The notes under the pieces are model-generated. The model made no database searches. It was not told the DNA's origin and saw only the letters and a list, made by a program, of their open reading frames with translations. A program made the position numbers and the translations under genes. Below, in pieces: positions 7,509-16,974 of a stretch of DNA of 64,000 nt. Each line of letters begins with the position of its first letter. Positions within the stretch are counted from its first letter, which is position 1. This DNA is from JAXGMV01 sp040768445. GTDB taxonomy: Bacteria > Chloroflexota > Anaerolineae > Anaerolineales > Anaerolineaceae. The stretch is from positions 1,798,001-1,862,000 of the forward strand of contig JAXGMV010000001.1 in NCBI GenBank assembly GCA_040768445.1. The letters run 5' to 3'.

Positions 7509-9481
7509 CCAGCAGCTCCTTTAAAAAGTGGTGTTTTATGCAGAACATAACGATTCATCCAATCCAACAGGCAGGCATTTTGTGCCAGCCTGACTGCCAC
7601 CGCGCCGCTGATGGATGCGGCGTGTGATGCTCCTGGGAAACGCACCATCTCCACCGTACAACCATTTGCTTTCAGGGTTGTGTAAAACTGTTCTGACTGC
7701 ACCGGCGGACAGCGGTAATCTGATTCGCCCTGAAGCAGCAAGGTAGGGGTCTTACAGTGATGCGCATAGGTTATTGGCGAACCCATCCTGTACACTTCTG
7801 GCGCTTCATGTGGTTTGCCGCCGTATTCATCCACTGACAGCCAGGGGTCAAGGTCATTGGTGGCATATTCGGTGAACAGGTCTGAAACCGGATTCTCCGG
7901 TACAGCCGCCTTGAAACGGTCTGTTTGAGTGACCATCCAGCAGCTCATGTACCCGCCGTAAGATAATCCACATGTCCCTAATCGCTCCGGGTCAGCCCAT
8001 CCCTTGTGTATGACATAATCCACACCAGCCATCAAGTCCTGGTAGTCCAGCACACCCCAGCCCTTCTTAATGGCTGTGACGAAATCATTGCCATAGCCTG
8101 TTGATCCCCTGGGGTTGGCAAAAAAGACCGCATAACCAGCCCCGGCAAGCATCTGAAAGTCGAAGGAAAAGGTAAATCCAAACGCGCTCTGAGGTCCGCC
8201 GTGCACATACAGGATGGTGGGGTAAGGTGCGGTTTTACCAGGCGGTTTTATCAGCCAGCCTTCCACTTCCGCGCCATCCTGGCTGTGGTACTTGAAATTT
8301 TCAATTTCTGGAAGAATGACGTTAGATAAAAATGCCTGGTTGAGGCTGGTCAGCTGCTCTGCGCCATTGCCATTACGTTGGCTTAACCACAATTCTGAGG
8401 GGTTATTGAGGTTGCCCACAGCATAGAGCAGATGATGCTTATTCGTATCGAGCAGGTGCGATGTCTGATTCTCAGCGATCAGCGGGTGGTAGGATTCTTC
8501 TCCTTCAAGGGCGAAATCGTAAATTTGGACCGTGCCACCGATCTGCACATTGCAGATGGCATGGTCAGAATAAACAGCGATGTGATTCTCCCAGTTTACC
8601 GGCAGGTCATCCTGCAGGCCGCCGTTGATTGGAAAAGGCAGAGACTGCGACCGACTGCTGAGGGTACCTTCTTTGATTGATAGCTCCCATAATTCGCTTT
8701 TTGTACCGATAGGGCGGCTTTCAGGAAGGCCACTGAAAAGTATTCGCTCACCAGAGGGCATCCAGCTGATGCAGGAAACCCTGCCAAAGTTTTTCAACAG
8801 GCTCGTCATGGTACCGTCAAGTTTAATCAGGTTAATATCACTGTAAGGGATGTAGGAGTCAGGTTTGAACGTAGACAGGCAGGCGATTGTGCTGCTATCT
8901 GGCGACCAGCGCAGTGAAGAATGGCTTAGCTGGTCGTTTGTCAATTTTGTGAGGATGTTGTCAGCTACATTCAGCATGTAAACATCCTTCTTGATCCTGT
9001 CCACATATCCCAAACCATTGAAGCGGTAAATGTTACGCGTTACCCTGAAAGGCTTATCTGATGGGATGGGATCAACCTGCGGTGGCGCATTGAATGCTAG
9101 GTGTTTTCCATCAGGCGACCAGACCACTTCGTCACCTACACCGCGTTCGAATTGTGTGAGCGCCAATGATTCTCCACCGTTAACCTTCATAGTGTAAACC
9201 TGGCTGGTGCCGCTGCGATCTGAGATGAAAGCAATAGATTGGCCGTCAGGTGACCAGCAGGCTGAATAGTTTTGGTGTTTTCCACTTGTCAACTGACGGC
9301 TGGACTTGGTCTGCAAATCGATGAGGAACAAATGCCATGTTTCAGTTTCAGACTCACGATCAATCCATGACACACAATAAATAATTGACTTACCGTCGGG
9401 CGAAAACCTTGCTCCCTGCAGCGCTTTGAGATTAAACAGATCATCCTGTTTGATGGTTCGCTTCTGCGTTAGGTTTTTCAT
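7505..9481 (-). CDS. S9 family peptidase (acylaminoacyl-peptidase/DPP-like), upstream paralogue
   Basis: A protein of 658 residues, first gene of a two-gene operon with its close paralogue. The same architecture applies: WSPDG propeller blades, then an alpha/beta-hydrolase domain with Ser507 in GLSYGGY, Asp588 in QGESDYR and His620 in PGASHAA. This copy keeps the canonical elbow and the NPRGSTGYG segment. The two proteins are alike over their whole lengths, for example PYPTILYVHGGP against PYPTILYIHGGP and the shared KANGCTVEMVR, which points to tandem duplication. Start ATG 9481 follows GAAGAGG. Likely role: cytoplasmic turnover of oligopeptides. Confidence 0.9.
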   Translation of the reverse strand: MKNLTQKRTIKQDDLFNLKALQGARFSPDGKSIIYCVSWIDRESETETWHLFLIDLQTKSSRQLTSGKHQNYSACWSPDGQSIAFISDRSGTSQVYTMKVNGGESLALTQFERGVGDEVVWSPDGKHLAFNAPPQVDPIPSDKPFRVTRNIYRFNGLGYVDRIKKDVYMLNVADNILTKLTNDQLSHSSLRWSPDSSTIACLSTFKPDSYIPYSDINLIKLDGTMTSLLKNFGRVSCISWMPSGERILFSGLPESRPIGTKSELWELSIKEGTLSSRSQSLPFPINGGLQDDLPVNWENHIAVYSDHAICNVQIGGTVQIYDFALEGEESYHPLIAENQTSHLLDTNKHHLLYAVGNLNNPSELWLSQRNGNGAEQLTSLNQAFLSNVILPEIENFKYHSQDGAEVEGWLIKPPGKTAPYPTILYVHGGPQSAFGFTFSFDFQMLAGAGYAVFFANPRGSTGYGNDFVTAIKKGWGVLDYQDLMAGVDYVIHKGWADPERLGTCGLSYGGYMSCWMVTQTDRFKAAVPENPVSDLFTEYATNDLDPWLSVDEYGGKPHEAPEVYRMGSPITYAHHCKTPTLLLQGESDYRCPPVQSEQFYTTLKANGCTVEMVRFPGASHAASISGAVAVRLAQNACLLDWMNRYVLHKTPLFKGAAG

Positions 9482-9590
9482 TTATGCCTCTTCAGTGTTT
9501 GACGTTGCCGGGTATCGATACAATACCCAGTGTTTATTCTATATGAAAACACGATTTGGTGGATTTTACAGAAGAGGGAAACTGTGACCG

Positions 9591-11075
9591 TTAAGACATT
9601 AATCCAGACTGTTTTGAAGCTCTGCGGTCAGTGATGAACGCGTATAATGCCAGACTAAATGCGATTGCAAGCAAGCCAATGACTATATAAATCGTATCCC
9701 GCAGACCAAGCACCTGTGCCAGTGATTCTGCTGCAGTAGCGCCATCGGCGTAGGTTTTTCCGGCATGGCTAAATACGTTGCCAGACCAGATAGCGCCCAA
9801 AACAGCCACACCCATTGTCTGTCCAAGTGTTCTGGTGACACTTAACATACTGGATACTACGCCAAGGCGGTTGCGTGGTGCTGAACCCATGACAGCGCTG
9901 TTGTTGGGAGACTGAAATACACCCATGCCGACACCGATGGGTGCGTAACGAATTACGTAATCCAACCAGGTGGAGTCAACTGAAAGTGTACTGAGGCCTA
10001 TGTAACCAAGGATCAAAAAGCCTAAACCAATCACTACAATCGGTCTTGAGCCATAGCGGTCTGACAAGCGACCGGAAATGGGGGCAATAGCGCCCATTGA
10101 CACAGGGTTCACAATCATTAACAAACCAATTTCGCGCAGCGGCAGACCAAGAACGTTTTGCAAATAAAACGGCATTAACAGTGTGATGCCGCCCATTGAA
10201 AAGAATGTCATCAGACCTGTCACCAGGTTAATGGTCAACAGCCTGCTTCTGAAGATATTTAAATCAATCATTGGCTGTACAGCAGAGGTTTCAATCCGAA
10301 TAAACACAATCAGACAAAGAAAAAATACGATAAACAGGGCCACCACACTGAAGTGGGTGAAGCCGAGCCGTTGACCGAACGTTAATGCCAGCAAGAATGA
10401 CAGCAGTCCAATGAACATGGTCACTGCACCCGGCAAATCAAAAATTTGCCCGGCGACAGGCTTGTAATTGGGCACGAATTTGTGTACAAGCAATGTGCCA
10501 ATCAAACCAACCGGTAGATTTACCAAAAATATCCAGCGCCAGGAAACTTGATCAAGGATGAGACCGCCAATTGAGGGACCAATGATGATACCGATGGAGA
10601 CAATGGCGCCGTTAATACCCAGAGCCCTGCCCCTTTCATAGGGTGGAAATGCCTCGGTGACAATTGCCATGCCCAGCGCCATGATCATGGCTGCACCGAT
10701 TGCCTGAATTACCCGGGATATGATCAACATTTCAACAGACTGTGACAGACCGCACAGGAGTGAGCCGCTGATAAACACCAAAAAACCGCCGTTGTAAATG
10801 CGCTTCTTTCCCAGCATGTCAGCCAGCCTGCCAATGCTGAGCATCAAGGTTGTCACTGTCAACAGGTAGGACAACACAACCCACTGTACTGTCGGGAAAT
10901 TTGTGTCGAAGTAATCCACAAAGGTGGGCAGGGCGACATTGACGATGCTGGTATCAATTGTTGATAAAAAGATACCCATGCCAGTTGCAGACATCACCAG
11001 CCATTTGTGCTGGTAATTTACTGTTTGCATTTTTTCGTCATGTTTATCGCGCAATTCATCCTGTTTGTGTCTCAT
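9591..11075 (-). CDS. DHA2-type MFS multidrug transporter
   Basis: A protein of 494 residues with about 14 predicted membrane helices, as in EmrB/QacA proton-drug antiporters. Motif C-like GPSIGGLILD, the motif near helix 1 (STIDTSIVNVALPT) and GRLADMLGKKR (motif A) are present. ATG 11075 is chosen. The longer frame to TTG 11114 lacks a ribosome-binding site and would include what looks like a -10 box (TATAAT on the minus strand, about 11116-11121), whereas GAGAAGG precedes 11075. The charged N-terminus (MRHKQDELRDKHDEK) is unusually polar before helix 1. No regulator is adjacent, and the substrate is unknown. Confidence 0.85.
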   Translation of the reverse strand: MRHKQDELRDKHDEKMQTVNYQHKWLVMSATGMGIFLSTIDTSIVNVALPTFVDYFDTNFPTVQWVVLSYLLTVTTLMLSIGRLADMLGKKRIYNGGFLVFISGSLLCGLSQSVEMLIISRVIQAIGAAMIMALGMAIVTEAFPPYERGRALGINGAIVSIGIIIGPSIGGLILDQVSWRWIFLVNLPVGLIGTLLVHKFVPNYKPVAGQIFDLPGAVTMFIGLLSFLLALTFGQRLGFTHFSVVALFIVFFLCLIVFIRIETSAVQPMIDLNIFRSRLLTINLVTGLMTFFSMGGITLLMPFYLQNVLGLPLREIGLLMIVNPVSMGAIAPISGRLSDRYGSRPIVVIGLGFLILGYIGLSTLSVDSTWLDYVIRYAPIGVGMGVFQSPNNSAVMGSAPRNRLGVVSSMLSVTRTLGQTMGVAVLGAIWSGNVFSHAGKTYADGATAAESLAQVLGLRDTIYIVIGLLAIAFSLALYAFITDRRASKQSGLMS

Positions 11076-11218
11076 AAACTCGTAAACCTTCTCAAGGCAG
11101 TAATTAACCGCCAAATTATATCACTGCTGAAATTTACAGCCTTTTACATGCTCAGGGCTTATATTTCATAAATCCTGAAGCATAGCACTCTGTTTTGTTG
11201 TAGATGTTTTGCGCAAAT

Positions 11219-12475
11219 TTATGGCAATTTAATGAATGCTACCGCATCGATATTGACATCACCTGGAGTACCGGACGGGATAGTCATCTTAACAGAGAGC
11301 CTTACCGGTTTTTCGTAGATAAGCGGCGTTTCCCATACACCAAGAGATCCCCAGACATTTCCCGCAAGACTGGCTTCATTTACAGTGATTTCACCTGAAA
11401 GGGCTTCACCATCGACCAGGATCTCCAAGGTGATATCACCACTGGCTGTAACCTTGGGAATCCAGATCAGCACTTCGTACCTGCCGATTGGGACTCTATC
11501 GAGGGTGGACCAGGTGATGGTTGAGTCATAGCCCGGGTTGACAAGCATCTGGTATTGATCACCCCAGGCAGGTTGAATGTTGGAATTGTAGATGATCTCA
11601 CGGGTATCAATCACGGCTTGAAGGTCATCCACAATATAGCGCTGTTCGCCGGCTGGTAGCTGAGAAATGAAATCACGGCTGGAATCCGGGTATCGAGCGA
11701 TCAGCACTCTGTCTATCGCCACGATGGAGCGTTCATCGCGCACATTCCAGCTGGTGGAGATACTGAGATTGTTGTCTGGCGTATTAATTTCATATGTGCC
11801 AATAGACCGCCATGTGTTCATTCGCTGTGGCTCTTCACCTTGTGATGAGAGCAGGGTAATGGCATTCGTTCCCAACAGCGGCTGAAGAGGCGCAGTGCCG
11901 GATTCCACCAGGTAAGTTAATGGACCGGCAGACGCATAGAGCGTATCAAGAATCATCAACTCATATATTCCGGGGTCAAGCGGCACATCCATCGACCAGG
12001 TTGCTTTTCCAGCAGCAAAGGTTGCAAAGAATGGTTCACTATTTTCACCGGTTGGTACGCCCAGGTTACTGGATGGATACCATGACAGTGTACTGAAGTC
12101 TGGCTCAGCTATCACGTTTTTGTTATCATTGAGCACAACTGCATCAATGGCGATTGGCGGCGCAGGGGGTACCAGGGCAGATAGGGTTGCAACACGGAAA
12201 GCAGATGCCGGCAGGGAAGTTGGGCTGGGTGTGGGTGTGATGGTTGGCAACGGTGTAACCGTTGGTGTGCTTGTGCTAGTTGCAGTAAATGTTGGGCTGG
12301 GAGTGGGGGTGTAGCGCCCGTTGACAAACTGGTCCAGGATGGCGAAATTTCTCCATCCCAAATAGAACAATCCACCGATAATTAGAACCACGATGGTAGC
12401 GGTGACCAGGGTTTTCTTTTTACTTGAGCTTATAACCTCTTGAGGTGAGTTTTCAGTCGTGTTAGGATTATCCAT
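11219..12475 (-). CDS. Membrane-anchored protein with Pro/Thr linker and two golvesin-like domains
   Basis: A protein of 418 residues. A helix at about 20-38 (LVTATIVVLIIGGLFYLGW) anchors it, followed by a Thr/Pro/Ser-rich linker (about 55-93) and two similar beta-rich units. The first ends VAIDRVLIARYP and the second ends VNIDAVAFIKLP. Both contain a W-x-S/SLG-x-W/YE strand pattern and a GIYELMI / GRYEVLI strand. This matches the golvesin/xanthan-lyase carbohydrate-binding-like fold. It probably sits outside the membrane with the domains displayed on a flexible stalk. There is no enzyme motif. No Shine-Dalgarno is visible, and a TTGACG hexamer lies upstream. Domain naming is an inference from pattern. 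Confidence 0.6.
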   Translation of the reverse strand: MDNPNTTENSPQEVISSSKKKTLVTATIVVLIIGGLFYLGWRNFAILDQFVNGRYTPTPSPTFTATSTSTPTVTPLPTITPTPSPTSLPASAFRVATLSALVPPAPPIAIDAVVLNDNKNVIAEPDFSTLSWYPSSNLGVPTGENSEPFFATFAAGKATWSMDVPLDPGIYELMILDTLYASAGPLTYLVESGTAPLQPLLGTNAITLLSSQGEEPQRMNTWRSIGTYEINTPDNNLSISTSWNVRDERSIVAIDRVLIARYPDSSRDFISQLPAGEQRYIVDDLQAVIDTREIIYNSNIQPAWGDQYQMLVNPGYDSTITWSTLDRVPIGRYEVLIWIPKVTASGDITLEILVDGEALSGEITVNEASLAGNVWGSLGVWETPLIYEKPVRLSVKMTIPSGTPGDVNIDAVAFIKLP

Positions 12476-12629
12476 TTAATGTAAAACCTAAATGAAGATA
12501 TTTGACCGTCAATTAACGGCAGTCCTATAATATTTTGTAATTATACTTGATCAATTCAGCCTCCCGATTAACAAAAAACCAGGCAGGCTATTCCAATTTA
12601 GTAAAAGCTGATAAATAATAAGAATTATC

Positions 12630-13424
12630 ATGTCTGATATATCGATGAACTCATTCAAAAAATTCTTAAACAAGCTGGGTTGGAATAAAACCAGCTACAC
12701 GTTCTTGAGTGTGTTCATCTTGCTGCTGTTCCTGATCGGATACATTTGGTGGCCGCTGGTGGAGGAATATCTAAGCACCTATGACCATTCCATCTCTTTT
12801 TGGCAGCAGATGGATTACCTGTTGTTGGGCAATTTCCTGGTGATGACGCTGCTGATCATGTCTAATGCCAATATCAGAAAAGACTTGCCCATTGTGTTTA
12901 TTGGACTGGCAGGAGGACTGGTGATTGAGGGTTGGGGAACACAGACGTCCATCTGGTCTTACTACACTAACGAACGCCCGCCGCTGTGGATCATCCCGGC
13001 ATGGCCGATTGCGTCATTATCGATTGACCGGCTGTATCGGCTACTCAACAGTCGGCTGAAGAATCTGCCAGAGTCCATCTTCAAGTGGTTGTACTGGATC
13101 TTGTTTCCGACATTTTTATCGATCATGCTGGCTTATATTTGGCCAACATTGGATAAGAGCCTGACAAGAATGGCGCTGTTTCTATGTGTATTTTTGATTG
13201 TTACGCCGCGGAACAGCCGCACTGCGGTGTTGGTTTTTACGGCTGGAGCTGGTCTGGGATTTTTCCTGGAGTTGTGGGGCACAACACGCCTGTGCTGGAC
13301 GTATTACACCCTTGCAAGACCACCGTTCTTCGCAGTTCTGGCACACGGTATGGCGGCTTATGCCTTTTGGAGAGTTCTGCACCTGTACCAGCTCTTCATT
13401 GACAAATCAAAACAACGGTCGTAA
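12630..13424 (+). CDS. Polytopic membrane protein with internal duplication, unknown function
   Basis: A protein of 264 residues with six or seven predicted helices. I do not recognise the family. Two segments are repeats of each other: GLVIEGWGTQTSIWSYYT..RPP around residues 94-118, and GFFLELWGTTRLCWTYYT..RPP around 208-232. Each sits between helices and keeps E-x-WGT, W-x-YYT and RPP. Conserved Glu, Trp, Arg and Tyr at the membrane face suggest a binding or catalytic site made of two halves. The pattern loosely recalls the E-G...Y motifs of carotenoid-hydratase (CruF-like) membrane proteins, but that is weak. No Shine-Dalgarno precedes ATG 12630. Neighbours give no clue. Confidence 0.6.
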   Translation: MSDISMNSFKKFLNKLGWNKTSYTFLSVFILLLFLIGYIWWPLVEEYLSTYDHSISFWQQMDYLLLGNFLVMTLLIMSNANIRKDLPIVFIGLAGGLVIEGWGTQTSIWSYYTNERPPLWIIPAWPIASLSIDRLYRLLNSRLKNLPESIFKWLYWILFPTFLSIMLAYIWPTLDKSLTRMALFLCVFLIVTPRNSRTAVLVFTAGAGLGFFLELWGTTRLCWTYYTLARPPFFAVLAHGMAAYAFWRVLHLYQLFIDKSKQRS

Positions 13425-13493
13425 ACAGCACAACCCCGTGTGTGAGCACTGGAAACATAACCCTTTTAAATTATTCAAAATAGCAAGAAATAA

Positions 13494-14945
13494 TCAATCC
13501 TGGGGAATGTGTTCGCGTGTTTCAAGGATGGTTTGATCCAGCATGGAGAGAATATCAGGCAGGTTTTCTTTTAGAGTTGTATGCTGGTACAACTGCCAGA
13601 CGGCATCCTCCATCATCGGGCTGATACGACGCCATTCAGATGACTGTGACAGTGTGTCAGAGAGCGGCATCCATTCGACTGCCTGTGCCCACTGCGGATA
13701 TTGATCAAATAGACTTTTTGTCATAACCGCAGAGGTAGTACTGACAGGAAGCCCGATCTCGGTGTTCAGAAGTGCCGCCTGTTGTTCAGGCTGCACCAGC
13801 CAGCTGACCAGCAGCCAGCTTGCCAGTTGTTCCTGCGGGCTGGCTTTGAGAATGCTGTAAGAGGACCCATGCGTAAGAAATACAGGGTCACCTTGTTGGA
13901 CGGGGTACGGGATGATCGTCCAGGTGTCGCTGCTGCCTGACCGGGTTTGAGTTTGGGTTTGGATTGGTATATCAGCCAGTGTGCCAGAATAGAATAAGGC
14001 CTGCCGGGTGGCGAAATAGTCATAAGGTGTGGGCAGCCGTGAGATCCAGCTGCAGTTATTGTCAAACAGGTCTCTCAGGTAGGTGAATGCCGCCAGGTTT
14101 TCATGGGTACTGAATTTAATCTCAGTGAAATCCGAGTTAAACATATCATCTGAGCCAAACGCAGCCATCCAGCTGGCTGTGACTGCTGCATTTCTGCTGA
14201 TAAGCCATCCGCCGGTGCCATCATTATCTTTGTTATCATCCTGCATGATCGCACGGGCTGCAGCACAGCTTTGGTCCTTGAATTCATCAGGTGTTGAAGG
14301 CGCTGAATCAAACCCCAGCGCTTGAGCCCAGGTTTGGTTGTAAAACAGCATTTCACCGGTTTGGAGAGCCGGTAAACCCGTCAGCTTACCGTCAACCAGG
14401 TTCTGTTGAAGAAAAGGTTTTGAAAAATCAGCAATGTCCTTCTCAGGCAAGCCCCATTCAGTGTCTCGCAGGTAACCATTCATATCAACCAAAAGGTCCG
14501 TTGCATCTTGAAAGGTGTTCATTTGACTAACAGTTAACACCGTTACGGAGGGCAGGAAATCTCCTGAGCGATTTTCAACCATTTCTTTGAACAAGGCATT
14601 CGGACCACCAGGAAAGTAGGAAATGACGTCAATACCCCACAAGTTTTCATTGTTAAAGGTGTTGATTAATTGAACAGCAGCCTCGCGGCTGGTATTAATC
14701 CAGGGAGCCCAAAAGTAGATGGTTGTGCCGTTCAGTTCTGAAGCATCGATTGCTAAGTGGGTTGGCCGGGTTGGGGCGGCTGTAGGCGAAGGTTGAGGGC
14801 TTGGTGTTCTAGTAGGTTTAACAGATGTAGTGGCCGTCAGCGTAGGCTTTTGGTGCGACGCAATTTCGCCGCTGGTTGTGCAGCCGGTTAGAAGAATAAG
14901 CGTTGCGAGTATGAGTATTGAAAATTTTGACACCAGTCTTCGCAT
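13494..14945 (-). CDS. Extracellular solute-binding lipoprotein (ABC transporter family 1)
   Basis: A protein of 483 residues. The signal peptide ends in the lipobox LLTGC (Cys about 22), then a short Thr/Pro-rich tether (about 40-60) leads to a periplasmic-binding fold. It starts IYFWAPWINTSREAAVQLINTFN, typical of sugar- and oligosaccharide-binding proteins, and has the C-terminal WMPLSDTL / MMEDAVWQLY helices. It binds a solute outside the membrane for an ABC importer. No permease or ATPase gene is nearby, so it is an orphan. GGA precedes ATG 14945. The ligand cannot be inferred. Confidence 0.8.
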   Translation of the reverse strand: MRRLVSKFSILILATLILLTGCTTSGEIASHQKPTLTATTSVKPTRTPSPQPSPTAAPTRPTHLAIDASELNGTTIYFWAPWINTSREAAVQLINTFNNENLWGIDVISYFPGGPNALFKEMVENRSGDFLPSVTVLTVSQMNTFQDATDLLVDMNGYLRDTEWGLPEKDIADFSKPFLQQNLVDGKLTGLPALQTGEMLFYNQTWAQALGFDSAPSTPDEFKDQSCAAARAIMQDDNKDNDGTGGWLISRNAAVTASWMAAFGSDDMFNSDFTEIKFSTHENLAAFTYLRDLFDNNCSWISRLPTPYDYFATRQALFYSGTLADIPIQTQTQTRSGSSDTWTIIPYPVQQGDPVFLTHGSSYSILKASPQEQLASWLLVSWLVQPEQQAALLNTEIGLPVSTTSAVMTKSLFDQYPQWAQAVEWMPLSDTLSQSSEWRRISPMMEDAVWQLYQHTTLKENLPDILSMLDQTILETREHIPQD

Positions 14946-15093
14946 TAAGTCATTCCTGAAAAGGTTGATTCTTGCCAGATAATTCTCATGATGATATCAG
15001 TCCAGTAACGAATGTGCAAGAATCTCAATCAAATATTTAATAGCCACGGATTCATCCGGGTAAAGAGTCAATCATCTATGTTAGGTACTGCCT

Positions 15094-15131
15094 AATAAAA
15101 CCGGCTGTGCAGGTGAACCCCACACAACCGG
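15094..15131 (-). terminator. Rho-independent terminator of the serS-DUF456 unit
   Basis: On the minus strand, arms at 15123-15131 and 15101-15109 (CCGGTTGTG with CACAGCCGG, one wobble pair) are followed by TTTTATT. It lies about 40 bp after the stop codon at 15172. Confidence 0.75.
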
Positions 15132-15171
15132 CAGTTGTATCAGTGATGATACTATGTTTTACCATGTTTGT

Positions 15172-15681
15172 TTATTTTAACAATATGAAGGCCCAGATTA
15201 CCCATAGTGCAATCATCAGAACTCCGACTGCAAACCGCAGAGCCACTGCCCAGCCGCAACCCATAGCCATACTGCCGGCAGAATCGAGTGCTTTCTGCCA
15301 GTCTTTCAGGCGTATATATTCCACAATAAACAAACCGACCAGTGCTGCTGCGAGACCGCCGAATGGCGGCAGCAAGAAGGTACCCACAACGCCTGCTGCC
15401 AGCGCAACACCGATTGCCAGCCAACTTGCGCCCTGCTTGCGCGCCCCTGCGCCCATAAGCACATTATCACTGATGTTGCCGGCAATCATAAAAAGGGTCA
15501 TAAAGCCAAAGACAATTCCAATCTGCCAGGTGATGCCGGTCAGCAGCATGAAGACCAACGATGCAAGCCAGATGATCGTCAGACCGGGGATACCCGGTAT
15601 GATCAACGAGAATAATCCCAGCACCATGATGACGACGGTGACGATCTGGATGGTTGTGAGAGCAATAGAGGTAGATATCAA
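15172..15681 (-). CDS. DUF456 family membrane protein
   Basis: A protein of 169 residues if started at TTG 15681, with about five hydrophobic helices. The segment GLFSLIIPGIPGLTIIW, followed by GxxxDN (AGNISDNVLMGAGARKQGAS) and the glycine-rich LLPPFGGLAAALVGLFIVEY, is typical of DUF456. The family's role is unknown. TTG 15681 is preferred because TGGAGAA lies 6-7 nt upstream and the TTGA overlaps the serS stop codon, whereas a GTG at 15723 would add a polar tail made of out-of-frame serS sequence. It is therefore translationally coupled to serS and shares its T-box control. Confidence 0.75.
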   Translation of the reverse strand: MISTSIALTTIQIVTVVIMVLGLFSLIIPGIPGLTIIWLASLVFMLLTGITWQIGIVFGFMTLFMIAGNISDNVLMGAGARKQGASWLAIGVALAAGVVGTFLLPPFGGLAAALVGLFIVEYIRLKDWQKALDSAGSMAMGCGWAVALRFAVGVLMIALWVIWAFILLK

Positions 15682-16961
15682 GTTAATTCTCCAGAGGTGA
15701 TCACGTCTATGCCGCCCATCCACGGCTTTAATACTTCCGGCACGAGGATCGAGCCGTCAGCCTGTTGGTAGTTTTCCAGCACTGCGATCATCGTGCGCGG
15801 CATCCCCAACCCTGAACCATTCAGGGTATTGGTCAGCTGCAGTTTGCCGCCGTCAGCAGGGCGGTACTTGATGTTTGCCCGGCGGGCTTGAAAATCGCCC
15901 ACATATGACACCGAAGATACTTCAAGCCACTCCTCACAGCCGGGTGCCCATACTTCAAAATCAATGGTATTTTTGGCGTGAAACCCAAGATCGCCAGTGC
16001 ACAACTGCACCATGCGGTAGGTGAACCCCAACTCAGCGCAGGTTTGTTCTGCGTCTGCAATCATGCGATCAAATTCTTTTTGGGTGTCTTCAGGTTTGCA
16101 GTAAGTATACATCTCCACCTTGTCAAACTGGTGGCCGCGCTTGATGCCGCGTACATCCCGTCCGGCGCTCATCTTCTCCCTTCGAAAACAAGGCGTATAA
16201 GCTGTATAGTGCAAAGGCAGCGCCGTTTCGTCAATCACATCATTCATATGCAGACCGGTTAATGGCACTTCTGCAGTAGGCACCATCCAATAGTCTTCCT
16301 CATGGTCATGGTAGAGGTTATTTTCAAATTTTGGTAGCTGCCCGGCAGCGTAAAGTACTTCCTGCTTAACCATAAAAGGCGTGTATTTTTCGAGATACCC
16401 CTGGCGAGCGTGAAGATCAAGCATCCATGAGATGAGCGCTCGCTGAAGACGTGCGCCAGCGCCACTGAGCACATAGAAGCGTGAGCCGGAGAGCTTGACA
16501 CCCTGGTCAAAGGATAGAATGCCAAGTGGGGGAGCCAGGTCCCAGTGTGGTAGAGGTTGGAAGTCAAATGCTTTGATCTCACCGACCTTCTTGATGACCC
16601 TGTTCTGACTTTCGTCCAACCCTGCGGGCACTTCGTCACCTGGCGGATTTGGGATTGTAGCCAGTGTTTCCTGCAGGGTGGTTTCGACCTGCCGCAGCTT
16701 TTCATCCAGTTCAGCGATGCGGTCGCCAACTGAGCGCATTGCTGCAATTTTTTGGTTGCGGGCTTCCTGATCCGATGCCTTGCCAATTTCCTTGGAGACC
16801 TTGTTGCGTTCAGCTTTGAGCTGTTCCGCTTCTACCAGGATAGTGCGGCGCTTTTGATCCAGGTCTAAAACTGTGTCAATGACATCGGACTGCATGTTGC
16901 GTTTTTGCAGTGAGTCTTTGTACCATTCGGGTTTTTCTCTGATGTTGTTGATGTCAAGCAT
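15678..16961 (-). CDS. serS: Seryl-tRNA synthetase
   Basis: A protein of 427 residues, the usual length. It charges tRNA-Ser with serine. The N-terminal coiled-coil arm (about 30-100, rich in E/K/Q) is followed by the class II core. Motif 2 is PCFRREKMSAGRD, with the tRNA and serine pocket around TAEVPLTGLH and FDKVEMYTY, and motif 3 is LNGSGLGMPRTMIAVLEN. ATG 16961 follows GAGGTGAT. The in-frame extension to 17069 runs through the T-box terminator and is not coding. Expression is controlled by the upstream serine T-box. Confidence 0.96.
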   Translation of the reverse strand: MLDINNIREKPEWYKDSLQKRNMQSDVIDTVLDLDQKRRTILVEAEQLKAERNKVSKEIGKASDQEARNQKIAAMRSVGDRIAELDEKLRQVETTLQETLATIPNPPGDEVPAGLDESQNRVIKKVGEIKAFDFQPLPHWDLAPPLGILSFDQGVKLSGSRFYVLSGAGARLQRALISWMLDLHARQGYLEKYTPFMVKQEVLYAAGQLPKFENNLYHDHEEDYWMVPTAEVPLTGLHMNDVIDETALPLHYTAYTPCFRREKMSAGRDVRGIKRGHQFDKVEMYTYCKPEDTQKEFDRMIADAEQTCAELGFTYRMVQLCTGDLGFHAKNTIDFEVWAPGCEEWLEVSSVSYVGDFQARRANIKYRPADGGKLQLTNTLNGSGLGMPRTMIAVLENYQQADGSILVPEVLKPWMGGIDVITSGELT

Positions 16962-16974
16962 AATCACCTCTTTT

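Noticed and set aside
12180..12320. Possible tandem nucleotide repeat in the Thr/Pro linker of 11219-12475
   Set aside because: Low-complexity coding for Pro/Thr/Ser/Ala codons; there is no fixed repeat unit.
15107..15700. A 197-codon plus-strand frame across the DUF456 gene
   Set aside because: Complement shadow of a membrane protein; no ribosome site and a poly-Pro/Ala composition typical of antisense reading.
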